Part shown: in pieces, positions 7,797 to 10,043 of the stretch
Layout of the letters: each line of letters starts with the position of its first letter
Numbering within the stretch: position 1 is the stretch's first letter
Assembly (NCBI GenBank): GCA_030593665.1
Contig: JAUVGS010000032.1
Span: 1 to 10,043 of the forward strand
Reading direction: 5' to 3'
Length of the DNA: 10,043 bases
Source of the DNA: Chitinivibrionales bacterium
GTDB lineage: Bacteria > Fibrobacterota > Chitinivibrionia > Chitinivibrionales > JANQEN01
Notes under the pieces: model-generated
The model's input: the letters and a program-made list of their open reading frames with translations, nothing else
Database searches by the model: none
What the model was told of the DNA's origin: nothing
Translations under genes and position numbers: made by a program

Positions 7797-7840
7797 AACT
7801 TACGATTTCATCTTAAGCAATTAAGATAAATTACTAAGTT
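7797..7840. repeat. AT-rich hairpin with perfect ATCTTAA/TTAAGAT core
   Basis: ATCTTAA (7810-7816), loop GCAA, TTAAGAT (7821-7827) form a perfect 7-bp stem with a GCAA tetraloop of the stable GNRA class. AACTT (7797-7801) and AAGTT (7836-7840) can pair outside it. It lies 24 bp beyond the mazG stop codon, so on the - strand it is the first structure in that transcript's 3' end. No T run follows on that strand. Confidence 0.5.
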
Positions 7841-7863
7841 CTGCTGCCATTACTCCAGCATCC

Positions 7864-8643
7864 TCACCCTACTTTTCCTTTGCTTTCTTCCCAGCACGCG
7901 TCAAGTTCTTCGAGTGTTGCCTCATTGAGGGGTTTGTTCTTTTCTTTGAATTGATCTTCGATATAGCGAAACCGCCTGGCGAATTTTTTAACGGTCATGC
8001 GCAGTGCGTCTTCCGCACAGATGTTGTTATGCCGGGCAACATTAACCAGGGCAAAGAGAATGTCTCCCAGTTCTTCAGCAGCATGATCACATTCATTATT
8101 TTTAAGCGCGTCGCGGAATTCACCGAATTCTTCTTCAACTTTATCGAGGACAGGATTGATGTCACGCCAGTCAAAGCCGACCCGTGCAACACGCCGCTGT
8201 ATCTTTTCCGCCCGGAAAAGTGCCGGAAGGTTTTCGGGAATACCATCAACCAGATAGTCGCGTTTTTCTTTTCCTTTTTCGCCTTTCTTAATGTGTTCCC
8301 AGTTGGCAAGCACTTCTTTTGATGAAGAGACTTTGGCGTCACCGAACACGTGCGGGTGACGGGTGATCAGTTTTTCGCATATATCATGGGCAACCGCTTC
8401 AATATCAAATCGGTCGGCCTCCTGTGCAACCTGTGCGTGAAATACCACCTGCAGCAGAATATCACCCAGCTCTTCCTGCATACTATGATCGTCATCATTC
8501 TCAACGCCTTCAAAGAATTCATAGGTTTCATCAAGAAGGCAGGACATGATACTTTTATGGGTCTGCTCTCTGTCCCAGGGACAGCCGTCAGGGCCCCGCA
8601 GGCGGGCCACAATTGCTATAAGCCTGTCAACTTCTTTACCCAT
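7864..8643 (-). CDS. mazG: MazG nucleoside triphosphate pyrophosphohydrolase
   Basis: A full-length 259-residue MazG (usual length about 260) with two tandem MazG domains. It hydrolyses (d)NTPs to the monophosphate plus pyrophosphate in the cytoplasm, cleaning the nucleotide pool; in E. coli it also lowers ppGpp through MazEF-linked effects. Seen: the family signature RGPDGCPWDREQTH at 16-29; domain 1 metal ligands E39 and E42 (LLDETYEF) with E58 and D61 (EELGD), followed by ILLQVVFHAQ; ITRHPHVFGD at 93-102; LPALFRAEKIQRR and VGFDW in the hinge; domain 2 E172/E175 (EEEFGEF) and E191/D194 (EELGDILFALVNVARH). The ATG overlaps the previous gene's last 8 bases (ATGGGTAA) and is preceded by an AAGGGGGA Shine-Dalgarno, indicating translational coupling. 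Last gene of the operon. No missing key residues seen. Confidence 0.96.
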   Translation of the reverse strand: MGKEVDRLIAIVARLRGPDGCPWDREQTHKSIMSCLLDETYEFFEGVENDDDHSMQEELGDILLQVVFHAQVAQEADRFDIEAVAHDICEKLITRHPHVFGDAKVSSSKEVLANWEHIKKGEKGKEKRDYLVDGIPENLPALFRAEKIQRRVARVGFDWRDINPVLDKVEEEFGEFRDALKNNECDHAAEELGDILFALVNVARHNNICAEDALRMTVKKFARRFRYIEDQFKEKNKPLNEATLEELDACWEESKGKVG

Positions 8644-9244
8644 GCCATTCCCCCTTTCCGTAACGTATCACTTCAGGTTGATCACCGGTCAGATCAACAA
8701 TTGTTGAGCTGGTTGGATTATCCAGTACACCGATATCGAGCATAACATCGATATCATCTAATACGGAGTTTCTGATATTATGGGGATCACCCCTGTCTTT
8801 TCCCGGCATAGCAAGAGATGTATTGGCAAGCGGAACCCCGAGCATTTTAACTAACTCAATACAGGTTTTATTGTGCGGAATCCTGATCCCCACCGTTTTC
8901 CTTTTGGGGCAAACCTTCTTCGGAACATAGTTGGTTGCGGGAAGGATGAAAGTATATGGCCCGGGAAGATAGTGTTTCATCAGTTTGAAATGTTCGTTAC
9001 TCAATTTAACATATTGGCTTACCTGTGAAAAATCACTGCAGAGAAAAGAAAATAGCCGTTTTTTATCTTTATGCATGATTGATCCTATTTTGTCAAGTGC
9101 TTTTGGGTTGGTAGCACAGGCGCCCATACCATAGACCGTATCGGTTGGATAAATACAAATGCCGTCTTTGCGTTTAAGAATATCAGCGGTAAACTCAAGC
9201 AGGCGATATTGTGGGTTAATTGGATGTAGTTGGTAATGGATCAT
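8636..9244 (-). CDS. yciO: YciO-type YrdC/Sua5-family protein
   Basis: A 202-residue single-domain YrdC-like protein, matching E. coli YciO in length and order of motifs: HPINPQYRLL at 7-16, YPTDTVYGMG at 32-41, FSFLCSDFSQVSQY at 65-78, PGPYTFIL at 94-101, RKTVGIRIP at 115-123, NTSLAMPG at 141-148, and TIVDLTGDQPEVIRYGKG at 181-198. The family fold binds ATP and RNA; YrdC/TsaC and Sua5 make threonylcarbamoyl-AMP for tRNA t6A. This protein lacks the exact KxRxxxK signature of E. coli TsaC (here MHKDKKR at 57-63) and has TSLAMPG instead of TSAN-x-SG, so I place it in the YciO branch, whose role in t6A is uncertain. It starts at an ATG 17 bp after dapL with no good Shine-Dalgarno, suggesting re-initiation or coupling, and overlaps mazG by 8 bp. 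Confidence 0.88.
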   Translation of the reverse strand: MIHYQLHPINPQYRLLEFTADILKRKDGICIYPTDTVYGMGACATNPKALDKIGSIMHKDKKRLFSFLCSDFSQVSQYVKLSNEHFKLMKHYLPGPYTFILPATNYVPKKVCPKRKTVGIRIPHNKTCIELVKMLGVPLANTSLAMPGKDRGDPHNIRNSVLDDIDVMLDIGVLDNPTSSTIVDLTGDQPEVIRYGKGEWHG

Positions 9245-9261
9245 AAGTGTTTCAGGATTTA

Positions 9262-10043
9262 TCAGTGTAACATCGCTGCGATCCTCTCCATCGCTACCTG
9301 TACGTTCTCATAATTGTTAAACGCGCTGAGCCTGATATATCCCTCGCCGCATGAACCGAAACCTCTGCCGGGAGTGCACACCACCGCAGCCTCATTGAGA
9401 AGGCGGTCAAAAAATCCCCAAGAATCAGTGCCTGTTTCTATCCAGATATAGGGTGAGTTAACGCCACCGACACAGTGAAAGCCAAGAGCCGTTATTTTTT
9501 CACGGATTAATGATGCGTTCCGTAAATAGTAGTCAGTAAGTTCCCCGGTCTGCCGCACTCCTTCAGGAGAATACACCGCTTCAGCAGCACGCTGCACAGG
9601 ATAGGAGACGCCGTTAAACTTTGTGGTATGCCGCCGATTCCAAAGCTCATGAAGCTGGTGTTCATTTCCCGCTGAATCATAGGCCACACATGATTTTGGA
9701 ACAACGGCATATGCACAGCGGGTTCCGGTAAAACCGGCGGTCTTTGAGAAACTTCGAAATTCAATAGCGACCTCACGAGCGTCCTCAATTTCATAGATAC
9801 TCCGGGGAATGGATTCATCACGGATAAAGGCGACATACGCGGCGTCAAAGAGAATGAGTGCCTGAGACTCCTTTGCATATGCAACCCAGTTTGTCAATTG
9901 CTCACGCGTGGCTGTCGCACCGGTTGGGTTATTCGGGAAACAGAGATAGATGAGATCTACTTTTTCTTCAGGAATATCCGGTATATAGTGATTCGATTTT
10001 GTTGATTCGAGATAATGCAATCCTGAATATCTGCCGTTTTCAA
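9262..10043 (-). CDS. dapL: LL-diaminopimelate aminotransferase, C-terminal part (5' end beyond window)
   Basis: Roughly the last 260 residues of a protein family of about 410; the frame stays open through the right edge, where it reads ENGRYSG before HYLES. DapL is a cytoplasmic PLP enzyme (fold type I) that converts tetrahydrodipicolinate and glutamate directly to LL-diaminopimelate and 2-oxoglutarate, bypassing the succinylase/acetylase steps of lysine and peptidoglycan precursor synthesis. Seen: [18 protein letters not shown] (PLP-contacting Asn), DAAYVAFI (Asp pairing with the PLP ring nitrogen), [13 protein letters not shown] with the Schiff-base Lys codon at 9742-9744, [15 protein letters not shown], and C-terminal [15 protein letters not shown] with the carboxylate-binding Arg. 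The TIPxx/[15 protein letters not shown] pattern is typical of DapL rather than general AspC-type enzymes. First visible gene of the operon. The TTG at 10018-10020 is internal Leu, not the start. Confidence 0.93.
   Translation of the reverse strand, partial: ENGRYSGLHYLESTKSNHYIPDIPEEKVDLIYLCFPNNPTGATATREQLTNWVAYAKESQALILFDAAYVAFIRDESIPRSIYEIEDAREVAIEFRSFSKTAGFTGTRCAYAVVPKSCVAYDSAGNEHQLHELWNRRHTTKFNGVSYPVQRAAEAVYSPEGVRQTGELTDYYLRNASLIREKITALGFHCVGGVNSPYIWIETGTDSWGFFDRLLNEAAVVCTPGRGFGSCGEGYIRLSAFNNYENVQVAMERIAAMLH

Larger units (their letters stand above)
7520..7863. other. Gene-free convergent intergenic region packed with inverted repeats
   Basis: This 344-bp spacer separates the 3' ends of the two convergent transcription units. 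I find no convincing open frame, tRNA or known RNA gene in it. It holds four separate inverted repeats, a GTCCTC-type hexamer tract (about 7657-7681) and two copies of CATTACTCCAG (7575-7585 and 7848-7858). Transcription from both sides should end here. Confidence 0.8.

Noticed and set aside
7530..7840. Retron-type or other template RNA made of the stacked hairpins
   Set aside because: No reverse transcriptase or other effector gene is adjacent; both flanks are 3' ends of ordinary genes, so terminators or dispersed repeats explain it better.
7951..8322. Plus-strand open frame opposite mazG
   Set aside because: It lies wholly within the strongly conserved mazG frame and shows no family motif or ribosome binding site; it is a shadow of the real gene.
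10018..10020. TTG as start codon of the aminotransferase
   Set aside because: The reading frame continues to the edge with sequence that fits DapL (ENGRYSG), and the PLP-enzyme N-terminal part of about 150 residues would otherwise be missing.

Overview
The window looks like chromosome of a Gram-negative bacterium of moderate GC content (mid-40s by eye), probably from the wider Fibrobacterota / Chitinivibrionia / Bacteroidota (FCB) group. That placement is inferred from a very large secreted protein built of a beta-helix, Ig-like, PKD and cadherin-like modules and ending in a FlgD-like / type IX-secretion-style C-terminal domain, and from a DapL-type lysine pathway enzyme. No sequence here fixes the species.

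Left part, + strand (1-7519): two genes for exported proteins. The first (at least 1,782 residues, its start lies left of the window) is a modular surface or secreted protein. The second, about 40 bp downstream and probably co-transcribed, is a signal-peptide protein with a FecR domain, an Asp/Thr-rich linker and about five Ig-like domains. Both look like cell-envelope or extracellular structural/binding proteins; no catalytic residues could be assigned to either.

Middle (7520-7863): a 344-bp convergent intergenic region with no gene but an unusually dense series of four inverted repeats (7530-7600, 7671-7723, 7731-7783, 7797-7840), plus a GTCCTC-type hexamer tract and an 11-bp direct repeat near its two ends. 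At least one hairpin probably terminates transcription; the rest resemble dispersed palindromic repeats.

Right part, - strand (7864-10043): a compact housekeeping operon transcribed right to left: dapL (3' part only; LL-diaminopimelate aminotransferase, lysine/peptidoglycan precursor synthesis), then 17 bp later a YciO-type YrdC/Sua5-family protein, which overlaps by 8 bp a full-length mazG (nucleoside triphosphate pyrophosphohydrolase). These three are ordinary metabolism and nucleotide/tRNA housekeeping genes. I see no defence system, mobile element, CRISPR array or RNA gene. The parts worth a second look are the hairpin-packed spacer and the composition and repeat structure of the giant secreted protein.
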